DNA from: DATAEG01 sp051001975
GTDB taxonomy: Bacteria > Actinomycetota > Actinomycetes > Mycobacteriales > Jatrophihabitantaceae
DNA length: 56,699 nt
Assembly: GCA_051001975.1 (NCBI GenBank)
Contig: JBPCMU010000132.1
Location: forward strand, 1 to 56,699
Direction of reading: 5' to 3'
Shown: in pieces, positions 8,115 through 16,422 of the stretch
How the letters are laid out: each line of letters starts with the position of its first letter
Numbering within the stretch: position 1 is the first letter of the stretch
Translations under genes and position numbers: made by a program
Notes under the pieces: model-generated
What the model was told of the DNA's origin: nothing
The model's input: the letters and a program-made list of their open reading frames with translations, nothing else
Database searches by the model: none

Positions 8115-8351
8115 ATGGCGACCATGACTGAAGAACGGTTGCCACCGACCTACGAAGCGGCCCGCGCCGAACTGGCCGAGGTCGTGCGCGCACTGGAGTC
8201 CGGCGGCCAGTCCCTCGAGGAGTCCCTCGCCCTGTGGCAACGCGGCGAGCAACTCGCCGACACCTGCCAGACCTGGCTGGACGGGGCGAGCAAGCGACTG
8301 GACGAAGCGATCGCGGCCCACGATGCGGAGCCGACGACCGGCGACGCCTGA
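8115..8351 (+). CDS. xseB: Exodeoxyribonuclease VII small subunit
   Basis: A 78-residue XseB with the expected helical hairpin: 'YEAARAELAEVVRALESGGQ', then SLEESLALWQRGEQLADTC and 'LDGASKRLDEAI'. Several copies wrap the XseA coiled coil to form active exonuclease VII. It follows the small COG4280 partner by 7 bases, so it is probably transcribed with xseA through the intervening pair. Start at ATG 8115; a second ATG three codons later is equally possible. Confidence 0.95.
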   Translation: MATMTEERLPPTYEAARAELAEVVRALESGGQSLEESLALWQRGEQLADTCQTWLDGASKRLDEAIAAHDAEPTTGDA

Positions 8352-8489
8352 CCAACCCGCACGGGATAAGAACCCGCATCGCCCCCGTTCTGTGATAGGC
8401 AAGTACTGAGGCCACACACCGAGCGGCCGCACGATTCGTCGGGGTGCGCTCTTCGCCGCCCACCGGCGCGAGCGCGAGGAGCCCCCTAG

Positions 8490-10151
8490 ATGACCGCAAC
8501 ACAGGAGTCACCGGCAGCGAACAAGAAGTTGCAGCGCGACGTCGGCCCGGTCGGGTTGCTGTTCGCGGGTATCGGTTCCATCATCGGCTCCGGCTGGTTG
8601 TTCGGTGCGTACAAAGCCTCCGGCCTGGCCGGCCCAGCGGCGATGTTCTCGTGGGCGATCGCCGCGGTGATGATCCTGTTCATCGGGCTCGCGTACGCAG
8701 AGATCGGGCCGATGTTCCCGATCTCCGGTGGCGTCGTGCGCTACCCGCATCTGGTGTGGGGATCGTTCGCGAGCTACTCGCTCGGCTGGATCACCTGGAT
8801 CTCCTCTGCCGCAGTGCCGGCCATCGAAGTCGAAGGCGCCCTGCAGTACGCCACTCGTTACGCGCCGTTCACGCACAAGCACATCGTGTCCGGCGAGAAG
8901 ACCTACACGCTCACTGCGTTGGGGCTTGTTGCGGCCGTGATCCTGCTCGCGATCTTCGTCGTGGTGAACTACTACGGCGTCCGGCTGTTCGCGCAGATCA
9001 ACACCGCCCTGGTGTGGTGGAAGCTGGCGATCATCACGCTGGTCATCGTGGTGTTCGTGCTGTTGGCGTTCTTCGGCAACAAGATGGGCGGCACCGCCAA
9101 CTTCACCTCTGCAGGCTTCGCACCGGGCGGCAGTCACGGCGTCTTCCTGGCGATCTCGACGGCCGGCATCACGTTCTCCTACCTGGGATTCCGGCAAGGC
9201 ATCGAGCTGGCCGGCGAGACGAAGAACCCGAAGCGCAACATCCCACTCGCCGTCATCGGATCGATCGTGATCACCGCGGTCATCTACGTCGCTCTGCAGG
9301 TCGCGTTCACGATGGGCGTGCCGGCGGCGAACCTGGCCAAGGACGGCTGGACCGGACTGGCGTTCACCGACGACTTCGGCCCGCTCGCTGCGATCTCCAC
9401 GTTGGCCGGCGCTAGTTGGCTGGCCTACCTGCTCTACGCGGACGCGATCATCTCGCCAGCCGACACCGGCCTGATCTACACCACGGTGTCCTCACGGGTG
9501 TCATACGCGATGGGCAAGAACGGCAACGCCCCGAGCTCGCTGGCCAAGACGAATTCCGCCGGCGTCCCGGTGATGGGCCTGTTCCTCACTTTCGTCGTCG
9601 GCATCGTGCTCTTCCTGCCGTTCCCGAGCTGGCAGCAGTTGGTCGGCTTCATCACCAGCGCGACGGTCATCTCTTTCGGATCCGGCCCGTTGGTGCTCTC
9701 CGCACTGCGCCGCGAGCTTCCCGAGCGGGAGCGGCCGTTCCGGCTGCGCGGTGGCCACGTCATCCCGTTCCTCGCCTTCTACAGCGCGAACATGATCGTC
9801 TACTGGGGCGGCTGGGACGTGAACAAGAAGCTCTTCGTCACGATCCTGATCGGCTACGTGGCACTGGCGATCTTCCACTTCACCGGCGACCGCTCCGCGA
9901 AGCCGGAACTTGCCTGGCGGGCGGGTGCCTGGGTGATCCCGTGGTTCATCGGCATCGCGCTGATCAGCTGGCTCCTGCCGACCGATCACTCCGACGCGTT
10001 CAATTCGGTGTTCGCCATCAACCTGGTGTTCGCCGCAGCCATCTATCTGCTCGCCGTGCATATCCGGCTGCCCCGCGAGGCCATCGAGCGACACATCCAG
10101 GAAGCCGAGGACGAGTCCGCGGAAGAGGAGGAGGTGTTGGACGCCGGCTGA
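8490..10151 (+). CDS. APC-family amino-acid permease
   Basis: A 553-residue integral membrane transporter of the amino acid/polyamine/organocation superfamily. The hallmark first helix 'LLFAGIGSIIGSGWLFGAYK' contains the broken-helix G-S-I-I-G-S-G motif, and the second gate 'ITFSYLGFRQGIELAGETKN' is the helix-6 equivalent. About 12-14 hydrophobic segments follow. The charged C-terminus (EAEDESAEEEEVLDAG) is cytoplasmic. A GAGGAG ribosome-binding site lies about 9 bases before the ATG. The long soluble loop after residue 120 ('APFTHKHIVSGEKTYTL') is slightly unusual. Substrate cannot be named. The 138-base leader shows no riboswitch I recognise. Convergent with the sensor kinase, sharing a stop-codon palindrome. 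Confidence 0.85.
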   Translation: MTATQESPAANKKLQRDVGPVGLLFAGIGSIIGSGWLFGAYKASGLAGPAAMFSWAIAAVMILFIGLAYAEIGPMFPISGGVVRYPHLVWGSFASYSLGWITWISSAAVPAIEVEGALQYATRYAPFTHKHIVSGEKTYTLTALGLVAAVILLAIFVVVNYYGVRLFAQINTALVWWKLAIITLVIVVFVLLAFFGNKMGGTANFTSAGFAPGGSHGVFLAISTAGITFSYLGFRQGIELAGETKNPKRNIPLAVIGSIVITAVIYVALQVAFTMGVPAANLAKDGWTGLAFTDDFGPLAAISTLAGASWLAYLLYADAIISPADTGLIYTTVSSRVSYAMGKNGNAPSSLAKTNSAGVPVMGLFLTFVVGIVLFLPFPSWQQLVGFITSATVISFGSGPLVLSALRRELPERERPFRLRGGHVIPFLAFYSANMIVYWGGWDVNKKLFVTILIGYVALAIFHFTGDRSAKPELAWRAGAWVIPWFIGIALISWLLPTDHSDAFNSVFAINLVFAAAIYLLAVHIRLPREAIERHIQEAEDESAEEEEVLDAG

Positions 10152-10163
10152 ACCTCAGCCGGC
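10143..10163. terminator. Bidirectional hairpin spanning two stop codons
   Basis: GCCGGCTGA and TCAGCCGGC form a perfect 9-bp inverted repeat with a 3-base loop. The left arm contains the permease TGA and the right arm the kinase stop on the opposite strand, so one hairpin closes both convergent genes. No U-tract follows, so true rho-independent termination is uncertain. Confidence 0.5.
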
Positions 10164-11585
10164 CCGGCGCGGCACGGTCAGCCGAATCTCGGCACCCCGG
10201 CCCGACGCCGGTTCATTGATGGTGATGGTGGCGTTGTGCAGCCGGGCATTCTCCGCGGCAATTGCCAGGCCCAGGCCGTTGCTCGTCGAGTTCGTCCGCG
10301 CCCGGTCACCGCGGGTGAACCGATCGAACGCAACGGGCACCAGCTCGGCGGGGAAGCCGGGGCCGTGGTCGCGCACAACTACCACGACGTCATCGGCGCG
10401 CCCGGTGACGTCGACGACGATCGGCGGTGCACCGTGCTGCACGGCGTTACCGACCATGTTCCGCACGACCGCATGCAGCCGGCGCGGATCTCCGATCACG
10501 GTGGCCTCACCGTTGACCACGACGTGCACTGAGTCGTCCTCGGTGCCGTCGAGATGCACCACCGACGCCGTTGCCACCGCATCGGCGGTGAGCGCACCCA
10601 GGTCCACCGGCTCGGGATCGAACACGACACCGCCGGAGTCGAAGCGGGAGATTTCCAGAAGATCGGCAACCAACTCGGCGAGCCGATGGGATTGCTTCTG
10701 CAACAGTCCGGCCGCGCGCCGGCGCACATCCGGATCACCGGTGTCCACTGCGTCGGCCGCAGCGACCAGCGACGACAGCGGAGTACGCAGTTCGTGCGAC
10801 ACATCGGCGACGAAGCGGCGTTGCTGCGCATCGGCGCGGTGCAGGTCGTCCAGCGTGCGCTGCAGTTCCCGAGTCATGTCGTTGAACGAACCGCTGAGCT
10901 CGGCGAGTTCGTCGCGACCGCGCACGGGTAGCCGGATGCTCAGGTCGCCGGATCCCACGCCGCGCGCGGCCGCGCTGGCCAGCCGCACCGGCCGCAGGAT
11001 GCGTCGGGCCAGCAACAAGCTGATGAGCCCGGCCACCAGCAGCACCACGATCCCGATCCACGACATCTGATACCGCAGGTCGTTCAACTCACGGTGCAGC
11101 GGTCGCAGATCGTAGAGCTCGACGATCACGACGCCCTGCGAAAGGTCCGCAGCAACCGCCATGTAGGGGACGCCACCCAAGGTCAGGAATGCGCCGTCGA
11201 CGGACGAGCGCACCTTATCGATCTGCGGGCTGGACAACACCGTGTCGTTCCCGCCGGCGGCCCGCACAGCGTCGTCATTCGACGCGGTGAAGTCCGGCCC
11301 GTAGTCCAGCGCGACCCAGGAGAGTCCGTACCTTCCCTCCAGATAGTGGGAGACCACCTCGATCCGGTTCGCCTGCTTCGAATCGAGCAGCTGCTGCACC
11401 TGGTCGCCATCGGCACGGGTCTCGGAGATCGCCGCTTGGCGGAACCGGGTCTGGGAATGGCGATCGAGCACCAGGTATGCAGCGAGCGCAACCGCGCACG
11501 ACGACAGCAGTACGCAGGCGAGGACCGTCGCGGCCACCCGCGCCTGCAGCCCGAGCGCCAGGTGACGTCGCGGCAGACCCGACAT
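10155..11585 (-). CDS. Sensor histidine kinase of an OmpR-type two-component system
   Basis: A 476-residue membrane sensor kinase. Order: transmembrane helix 1 (about 14-36, VAATVLACVLLSSCAVALAA), a roughly 140-residue extracytoplasmic sensor, transmembrane helix 2 (about 175-198), HAMP (RRILRPVRLASAAARGVGSG onward), HisKA with the phospho-acceptor in RFVADVSHELRTPLSSL, and a HATPase_c domain with 'NMVGNAVQHGAP', 'DHGPGFP' and 'GLGLAIAAENARLH'. The ATG at 11585 directly abuts the stop of the response regulator upstream (TAAATG), indicating coupled translation. The adjacent divergent D,D-carboxypeptidase and repeats at 12331-12409 suggest an envelope regulon, by inference. Confidence 0.93.
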   Translation of the reverse strand: MSGLPRRHLALGLQARVAATVLACVLLSSCAVALAAYLVLDRHSQTRFRQAAISETRADGDQVQQLLDSKQANRIEVVSHYLEGRYGLSWVALDYGPDFTASNDDAVRAAGGNDTVLSSPQIDKVRSSVDGAFLTLGGVPYMAVAADLSQGVVIVELYDLRPLHRELNDLRYQMSWIGIVVLLVAGLISLLLARRILRPVRLASAAARGVGSGDLSIRLPVRGRDELAELSGSFNDMTRELQRTLDDLHRADAQQRRFVADVSHELRTPLSSLVAAADAVDTGDPDVRRRAAGLLQKQSHRLAELVADLLEISRFDSGGVVFDPEPVDLGALTADAVATASVVHLDGTEDDSVHVVVNGEATVIGDPRRLHAVVRNMVGNAVQHGAPPIVVDVTGRADDVVVVVRDHGPGFPAELVPVAFDRFTRGDRARTNSTSNGLGLAIAAENARLHNATITINEPASGRGAEIRLTVPRRAG

Positions 11586-12290
11586 TTACTTGGCGACCAA
11601 CCGGTACCCGACGCCGCGCACGGTGCGGATCAACTCCGGCCGTGCCGGCTCGGCCTCCACCTTCGAGCGCAGTCGTTGGATGCAGGCATCGACGAGACGG
11701 GAATCGCCGAAGTAGCCGTAGTCCCATACCCGGGACAGCAGGGTCTGCCGGGTGAGAGCTTGGCCGGAATGGCGGGCCAGCTCGATGAACAGTCGCAGCT
11801 CGGTCGGCGTCAGTCCGATCTCGACGCCGTCGCGGGTCGCCTGCATCGCCGACTCATCGATGATGATCGACCCGAAGACGTGCAGGTCGGTCCGGTCGTG
11901 CTCCTCGGCCGATCGCTCGGAGCGGCGCAGCACTGCTTTGATCCGGGCGTCGAGGACCCGCGGCACGGCGGGCTTGACCACGTAGTCGTCGGCGCCACAT
12001 TCCAGACCGACGATCATGTCGACGGGGTCACCGCGGGCGGTCAGCAGAATCACCGGCGTCGTCGTCGCCGATCCGATCCGCCGGCACGTCTCGAACCCGT
12101 CGATGCCGGGCAACATCACGTCGAGCAAGACCAGTTCGACATCCGGTGCATGCATCCGGTCCGCATCGAGCATCGCCTGCACGTGCTCGCCACTATCCAC
12201 CCGGCGCACTTCATGACCCAACGCGGTCAGGGCGAGGTCGAGCGCCTCGGCAACTGCTTCGTCATCCTCGACCAGCAAAAGGCGGCTCAC
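11586..12290 (-). CDS. OmpR/PhoB-family response regulator
   Basis: A 234-residue regulator. The receiver domain begins SRLLLVEDDEAVAEALDLAL with the acidic pocket (EDD), the phospho-acceptor Asp in LVLLDVMLPG, Thr in 'ILLTARG' and the switch Lys in 'DDYVVKPAVP'. The C-terminal winged helix shows 'GLTPTELRLFIELARHSGQ', 'LLSRVWDYGYFGDSRLVDAC' and 'RTVRGVGYRLVAK'. I chose the GTG at 12290; the frame is open a further 27 codons, but that stretch has no receiver-domain resemblance. Its gene leads a two-gene operon with the kinase and faces the carboxypeptidase gene across a repeat-bearing gap. Confidence 0.94.
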   Translation of the reverse strand: MSRLLLVEDDEAVAEALDLALTALGHEVRRVDSGEHVQAMLDADRMHAPDVELVLLDVMLPGIDGFETCRRIGSATTTPVILLTARGDPVDMIVGLECGADDYVVKPAVPRVLDARIKAVLRRSERSAEEHDRTDLHVFGSIIIDESAMQATRDGVEIGLTPTELRLFIELARHSGQALTRQTLLSRVWDYGYFGDSRLVDACIQRLRSKVEAEPARPELIRTVRGVGYRLVAK

Positions 12291-12330
12291 CAGAAGATTC
12301 TCGCAGGTCACCCGCCGGGCCTGACGTCCT

Positions 12331-12409
12331 GTGACAGAACCCGGACATCGTCGTGACCCGCTGAGGACCACCGATCATTCCGTGACAGAAGTGCGACACC
12401 GCTGTGACC
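12331..12409. promoter_or_regulatory. Two 28-bp direct repeats, candidate response-regulator boxes
   Basis: Positions 12331-12358 and 12382-12409 carry copies of a 28-base unit, GTGACAGAA-N4-GACA-N-CG-N2-GTGACC, identical at 21 of 28 positions and 51 bases apart. Each unit contains two GTGAC half-sites exactly 22 bases (about two helical turns) apart. OmpR-family regulators bind direct half-sites on one DNA face, so this is a plausible operator for the adjacent system, controlling itself and the divergent carboxypeptidase. Confidence 0.55.
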
Positions 12410-12453
12410 GAGCGGTTCTGGGCCGCGGACATCATTCGACCAACATCATCCAC

Positions 12454-13380
12454 ATGATCTTCCGTCGATCTCCCTGGACCACTGCGCTGGTGGCGATGCT
12501 CTCCGTCGTTCTGATCGTCGGATGGGTCGCACTTGCCGTGTCCCGACGCCATCCCGGGTCGGCGCCTTCAGCGGGGGTGGCGCAGCCCCAGCTACGAGAA
12601 GTTTCGTGGCCCGTCGAGGGTCAGGCCGCGGTAACCGTGGACTCGCATCATCTGCTCAGCAGCCCTGGGCAGACGGCTGTGCCCATCGCCAGCGTCGCCA
12701 AGGTGATGACGGCCTACCTGGTGCTCGAGGCTCGCCCACTCCGCACCGGCGAGGACGGGCCGACAATGACGGTCAGCGCTGAGGATGTCGCCGACACCCA
12801 AGTGCGTCGCGGCCAGGAAGAGTCCGTGATTTCCGTCGCCGAGGGCGAAGAGTTGACCGAACGGCAGGCATTGCAGGCCATCCTCATCCCATCGGCCAAC
12901 AACGTCGCCGCGATGCTCGCGACGTTCGTGGCCGGCGACGAGGCAAGCTTCGTGGCAAAGATGAACAGCACCGCCCGTCGGCTGCACATGACACACACCT
13001 ACTACACCGATCCGAGCGGATTCGAGGCCGACACCGTCTCCACCGCCACCGACCAGCTCCGGCTGGCCCTGGTGGCAATGAAGAACCCGGTGTTCGCGTC
13101 CATCGTCGCGATGCGGTCGGCATCGTTTCCGGTGGCCGGCACGGTGCGCAACACCAACACCCTGCTGGGCCGCAGCGGGTTCGTCGGCATCAAGACCGGT
13201 TCGGACGACGACGCCGGCGGCTGCTTCGCCTTCCGTGCCACCCGGTCGGTTCACGGCGCGGGAGTCACGATCACCGGCGTCGTCCTCGGCCAGCGCTCCG
13301 GCCGGTTGATCCCCGCGGCGATGCGGGCAGCAGCGGTACTCGCCGAGGACGTCACCCAGCGACTGGTCACGGCTAGTTAG
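12454..13380 (+). CDS. D-alanyl-D-alanine carboxypeptidase (S11), membrane-anchored
   Basis: A 308-residue penicillin-binding-protein-type serine peptidase. An N-terminal signal anchor (residues about 9-29, TTALVAMLSVVLIVGWVALA) precedes the catalytic domain with all three motifs: S80-V-A-K83 in 'PIASVAKVMTAY', S-A-N in 'ILIPSANNVAAM', and K-T-G in 'FVGIKTGSDDDAG'. Such enzymes trim the terminal D-alanine from peptidoglycan stems and control cross-linking. The family's usual C-terminal beta domain is missing, common in short actinobacterial versions. ATG 12454 was chosen because the anchor begins there. Divergent from the two-component operon; the two direct repeats lie in its leader. Confidence 0.9.
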   Translation: MIFRRSPWTTALVAMLSVVLIVGWVALAVSRRHPGSAPSAGVAQPQLREVSWPVEGQAAVTVDSHHLLSSPGQTAVPIASVAKVMTAYLVLEARPLRTGEDGPTMTVSAEDVADTQVRRGQEESVISVAEGEELTERQALQAILIPSANNVAAMLATFVAGDEASFVAKMNSTARRLHMTHTYYTDPSGFEADTVSTATDQLRLALVAMKNPVFASIVAMRSASFPVAGTVRNTNTLLGRSGFVGIKTGSDDDAGGCFAFRATRSVHGAGVTITGVVLGQRSGRLIPAAMRAAAVLAEDVTQRLVTAS

Positions 13381-13994
13381 CGGACGCGCACCGACTCGAT
13401 CGTCAGCGTCTGCTGCGCTGCGGTGTGTCCGGCACCGGACCAGGTACGGGTCGGGGTCGCCTGGCTGCGCGACCCGTAGGCCGACGGCAGGCCGAGCACC
13501 AACCCGCTGTAACGGTTCACGAGCCGGTATGTGCCGTCCGCCTTGCCGGTGACCGGCGAGGCGTTCGCGACGACGAACCACTGCTGCCCGACGCTCGGGC
13601 CGCCGACCTTCTCGGGCGTCACCGTTGGTGACGTGTCCCAGGCCCTGGCGGCCGTGGTGCGCGAGTTGACGCCGAGCAACTGCCCGGTCGAGGCGTTCGC
13701 GATGGTGTACGCGCCGTCGCCGGTGCCGATGAACTGCCAGCCCGACAGATCCGAGCTCGATGTGCTGGGCCAGGAGACGGTCGTGCGCTGACCCGGCACT
13801 TGCGAGAGTGCCGCGCCCTGCCCGTCGGCGATGCGGTAGGTGCGCCGCGGGTCGAACGGCGTCTTCGCGGTCTTCCCGGTGATGGTGATGTTCGCGTACT
13901 CGCCGTCGCTACTGTCACACGCGATCGAGCAGTAGCGGCGGAACGTCTTGCCGACGATCGCGCGGCTTGCGGGTCGGGCGAGGGAACTGGTCAC
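13377..13994 (-). CDS. RICIN-like (beta-trefoil) lectin-domain protein, likely truncated
   Basis: A 205-residue product from a GTG at 13994 with a well-placed GAGAGG ribosome-binding site 6 bases upstream. Residues about 75-190 show repeated lectin-like units: 'GWQFIGTGDGAYTIANASTG', 'QQWFVVANASPVTGKADGTY' and 'RLVNRYSGLVLGLPSAYGS'. These fit the ricin-type beta-trefoil seen at the C-termini of secreted glycosidases. There is no signal peptide and no catalytic domain, and the start region (TSSLARPASRAIVGKTFRRY) resembles nothing I know. It may be the 3' end of a larger secreted enzyme that has gained a start site. The stop overlaps the convergent carboxypeptidase stop by 4 bases. Confidence 0.55.
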   Translation of the reverse strand: MTSSLARPASRAIVGKTFRRYCSIACDSSDGEYANITITGKTAKTPFDPRRTYRIADGQGAALSQVPGQRTTVSWPSTSSSDLSGWQFIGTGDGAYTIANASTGQLLGVNSRTTAARAWDTSPTVTPEKVGGPSVGQQWFVVANASPVTGKADGTYRLVNRYSGLVLGLPSAYGSRSQATPTRTWSGAGHTAAQQTLTIESVRVR

Positions 13995-14295
13995 GGCTGA
14001 CCTCTCGATCGGGGGACGGAGCCGAGCGCCCCGGAGGTCATTAATGATTGAATACGATGAATTATGAGTGTTTCGATCAGATATGAGCACGATACGAACA
14101 GGACGGCACGGCTGTCAACACCCACGCCCCGCTCCTCGGCCCGCGGCGGGCACGGCGCGCGGGCCGAAATCGGCGAGCCCACCAACCTGCCGTACGGCGC
14201 GAGCTCGATCGGGTTCGCTCTCGCGCATCTGACAGGATGGGGGCGTCCTACCGAGTACCGCGGATGACACGCGGCGAACCGAGACCGGAGGCCCG
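13995..14295. other. Intergenic gap with an AT-rich patch
   Basis: About 300 bases between the lectin gene and glpX contain no supportable gene. Bases about 14038-14105 are strikingly AT-rich for this genome (attaatgattgaatacg, then gaattatgagtg), while the flanks are normal. The patch is probably a promoter or the edge of imported DNA upstream of the lectin gene. The glpX leader begins after it; a purine-rich ribosome-binding site (GAGACCGGAGG) precedes the ATG at 14296. Confidence 0.5.
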
Positions 14296-15342
14296 ATGAC
14301 CGACGACCAGGCCGCCCACCAGGCCGGGGTTCCGCCGGAGCTGGCCGTGCCACGGGAGGCACCGGATCGCAACCTCGCGCTGGAACTCGTCCGGGTGACC
14401 GAAGCGGCCGCGATGGCGGGCGGTCGCTGGGTGGGCCGCGGCGACAAGAACGGCGGGGACGGCGCTGCGGTCGATGCCATGCGGGCATTGATCGGAACCG
14501 TCTCGATGCGTGGCACCGTGGTCATCGGCGAGGGCGAGAAGGACCACGCCCCGATGCTCTACAACGGCGAGCAGGTCGGTGACGGCACCGGGCCAGAATG
14601 CGACGTCGCGGTCGACCCCATCGACGGCACCACCCTGATGAGCAAAGGCATGCCCAACGCGGTTGCCGTCATCGCGGTGGCAGAGCGGGGCAGCATGTTC
14701 GATCCGTCGGCGGTCTTCTACATGGAGAAAATCGCCACCGGTCCGGAGGCCGCACACGCGATCGACATCACCGCACCGGTGTCCGCCAATATCGCCGCCG
14801 TGGCCAAGGCGAAGGGCGAGCACAACGAGGACGTCACTGTCTGCATACTTGACCGCCCGCGCCACGAGGCGCTGGTCGAGGAGGTCCGCGCATCTGGCGC
14901 ACGCATCCGGTTCATCGCGGACGGGGATGTGGCCGGCGCAATCATGGCGGCCCGGCCCGGCACCGGCATCGACCTGCTGCTCGGCATCGGCGGCACGCCC
15001 GAGGGCATCATCGCCGCCGCAGCGCTGAAGTGCATGGGTGGCGCGATCCAGGGACGCCTGTGGCCACAGGACGACGCCGAGCGACGCAAAGCGCTGGACG
15101 CTGGGCACGATCTTCAGCGGGTACTCATGACCGACGATCTGGTGGCCGGACAGGACGTGTTCTTCTGCGCGACCGGCATCACCGATGGTGAACTGCTCCG
15201 CGGGGTCCAGTACCGCGCCGACTCGGTGTCCACCCACTCGATCGTGATGCGCTCGAAGTCGGGCACGATCCGGCTGGTCGACTCGATGCACCAGCTCGGC
15301 AAGCTTCGCGCCTATTCCTCCGTCAACTTCGACAAGAACTGA
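14296..15342 (+). CDS. glpX: Class II fructose-1,6-bisphosphatase
   Basis: A 348-residue GlpX enzyme, the standard gluconeogenic fructose-1,6-bisphosphatase of actinomycetes. Metal and phosphate motifs are clear: 'GRGDKNGGDGAAVDAMR', 'VVIGEGEKDHAPML', 'DVAVDPIDGTTLMSKG' and 'GIGGTPEGIIAAAALKC'. A C-terminal 'GITDGELLRGVQY' closes the fold. It is about the normal family length. The downstream YbjQ-like gene begins 9 bases after its stop. Confidence 0.96.
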   Translation: MTDDQAAHQAGVPPELAVPREAPDRNLALELVRVTEAAAMAGGRWVGRGDKNGGDGAAVDAMRALIGTVSMRGTVVIGEGEKDHAPMLYNGEQVGDGTGPECDVAVDPIDGTTLMSKGMPNAVAVIAVAERGSMFDPSAVFYMEKIATGPEAAHAIDITAPVSANIAAVAKAKGEHNEDVTVCILDRPRHEALVEEVRASGARIRFIADGDVAGAIMAARPGTGIDLLLGIGGTPEGIIAAAALKCMGGAIQGRLWPQDDAERRKALDAGHDLQRVLMTDDLVAGQDVFFCATGITDGELLRGVQYRADSVSTHSIVMRSKSGTIRLVDSMHQLGKLRAYSSVNFDKN

Positions 15343-15351
15343 GGCCAGCAC

Positions 15352-15759
15352 ATGCTCGTCGTCACGACCTTCGACATTCCCGGCTGGCAGATCCAGCGCG
15401 TCTGCGGTGAGGTCTTCGGCCTGACCGTCCGCTCCCGCAACGCCTTCTCCCAGATCGGCGCCAGCTTCAAGTCCCTCGGCGGAGGGGAGCTGCGCGGAAT
15501 GACCAAGAACCTCATCGACAGCCGCAACGAAGTGATGGGCCGGATGCTGGAAGAGGCTCGTGCCCGGGGCGGCAATGCGGTCGTCGGGAGGCGCTGCGAC
15601 ACCTCCGAGATGGGCCAGAACTGGACCGAGATCTGCGCATACGGGACCGCGGTCGTCGCCGTTCCCATGGACGAGGGTGCCCGCCAGACTGCGGCGCAAC
15701 TCGGCTACGGCCAGGGCACCCAGGCGCCTCCGGTAGGCCAGCAGACTTTCGGTCAGTAA
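15352..15759 (+). CDS. YbjQ/UPF0145-family protein
   Basis: A 135-residue protein: 'MLVVTTFDIPGWQIQRVCGE', 'GLTVRSRNAFSQIGASFKSL', 'NLIDSRNEVMGRMLEEARAR', 'GGNAVVGRRCDTSEMG' and 'AYGTAVVAVP'. This is the compact homo-oligomeric YbjQ fold, often listed as putative heavy-metal binding. A disordered Gly/Gln/Pro-rich tail of about 25 residues follows. It is 9 bases downstream of glpX and likely cotranscribed. Biochemical role unknown. Confidence 0.85.
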   Translation: MLVVTTFDIPGWQIQRVCGEVFGLTVRSRNAFSQIGASFKSLGGGELRGMTKNLIDSRNEVMGRMLEEARARGGNAVVGRRCDTSEMGQNWTEICAYGTAVVAVPMDEGARQTAAQLGYGQGTQAPPVGQQTFGQ

Positions 15760-15820
15760 CCCGCTGCTCGCGCGCGAGCGGATCAGAGCCACCGATCGCC
15801 GACCAGGAGAACTTTCTGGG

Positions 15821-16422
15821 ATGGGCCGGACATTACCGGGTGTGGACATCACCGAACGAGCCGTCGTGGTGCCGCTTCGCCTGTCCGCGGTGAGCGGCAC
15901 GGAGATCACCACAGATCAAATCAGTGCCCTGTTCGAGCGATACGCACCGCGGGTGTTTCGCTTCTGCGCACGCCGTAGCGGCGATCTCGACCTCGCCCAG
16001 GACCTGACCAGCGTCACCTTCTTGGAAGCCAGGCGGCACCGCGACCGAATGCCAGCCGAGCCCGGGGCACTGCCGTGGCTGCTGGGAGTGGCCGCGAACG
16101 TGATGCGCAACAGCGCGCGCAGCCTGCGCCGACACCGTGCGGCCCTATCTCGACTTCCAGTCCCGCCGGACGAGCCGAATCACGCGACCGGAGTCGCCGA
16201 CCGCGCGGAAGCGACTGCGATCCTGCGCCGGGCCTGCACTGCTCTGGACGAACTGCCGGAACGAGACCGCGACGTCGTGGCACTCGTGCTGTGGCAAGGC
16301 CTGACTTAGAGCAGACGGCCGCCGCGCTGGATATCCCGATCGGGACGGTCCGTTCCCGACTTGCCAGAGGTCGCAGGAGATTGCTCACCACACTCGACCC
16401 CGTTGACGGCGGCATCACATGA
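15821..16422 (+). pseudogene. ECF RNA polymerase sigma factor, frameshifted
   Basis: The first frame encodes sigma region 2 ('DQISALFERYAPRVFRFCAR', 'DLDLAQDLTSVTFLEARRHR', 'LPWLLGVAANVMRNSARSL') and the start of region 4 ('ALDELPERDRDVVALVLWQG'), then stops at a TAG after 'LT' (16307-16309). Region 4 continues perfectly in the next frame as LEQTAAALDIPIGTVRSRLA then RGRRRLLTTLDP. One missing base at about 16305 (CTGACTTAGAG read as CTG ACT TTA GAG) would rebuild one protein of about 200 residues. The rebuilt gene would end at TGA 16420-16422, overlapping the next ATG. It is a recent mutation, an assembly error or, less likely, programmed shifting. Confidence 0.8.

Noticed and set aside
8352..8489. 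Riboswitch in the permease leader
   Set aside because: I looked for known amino-acid, c-di-AMP and guanidine-type signatures and saw no matching core; only a normal ribosome-binding site.
14248..15912. 554-codon open frame opposite glpX
   Set aside because: It is a high-GC shadow of glpX and its neighbour with no family resemblance.
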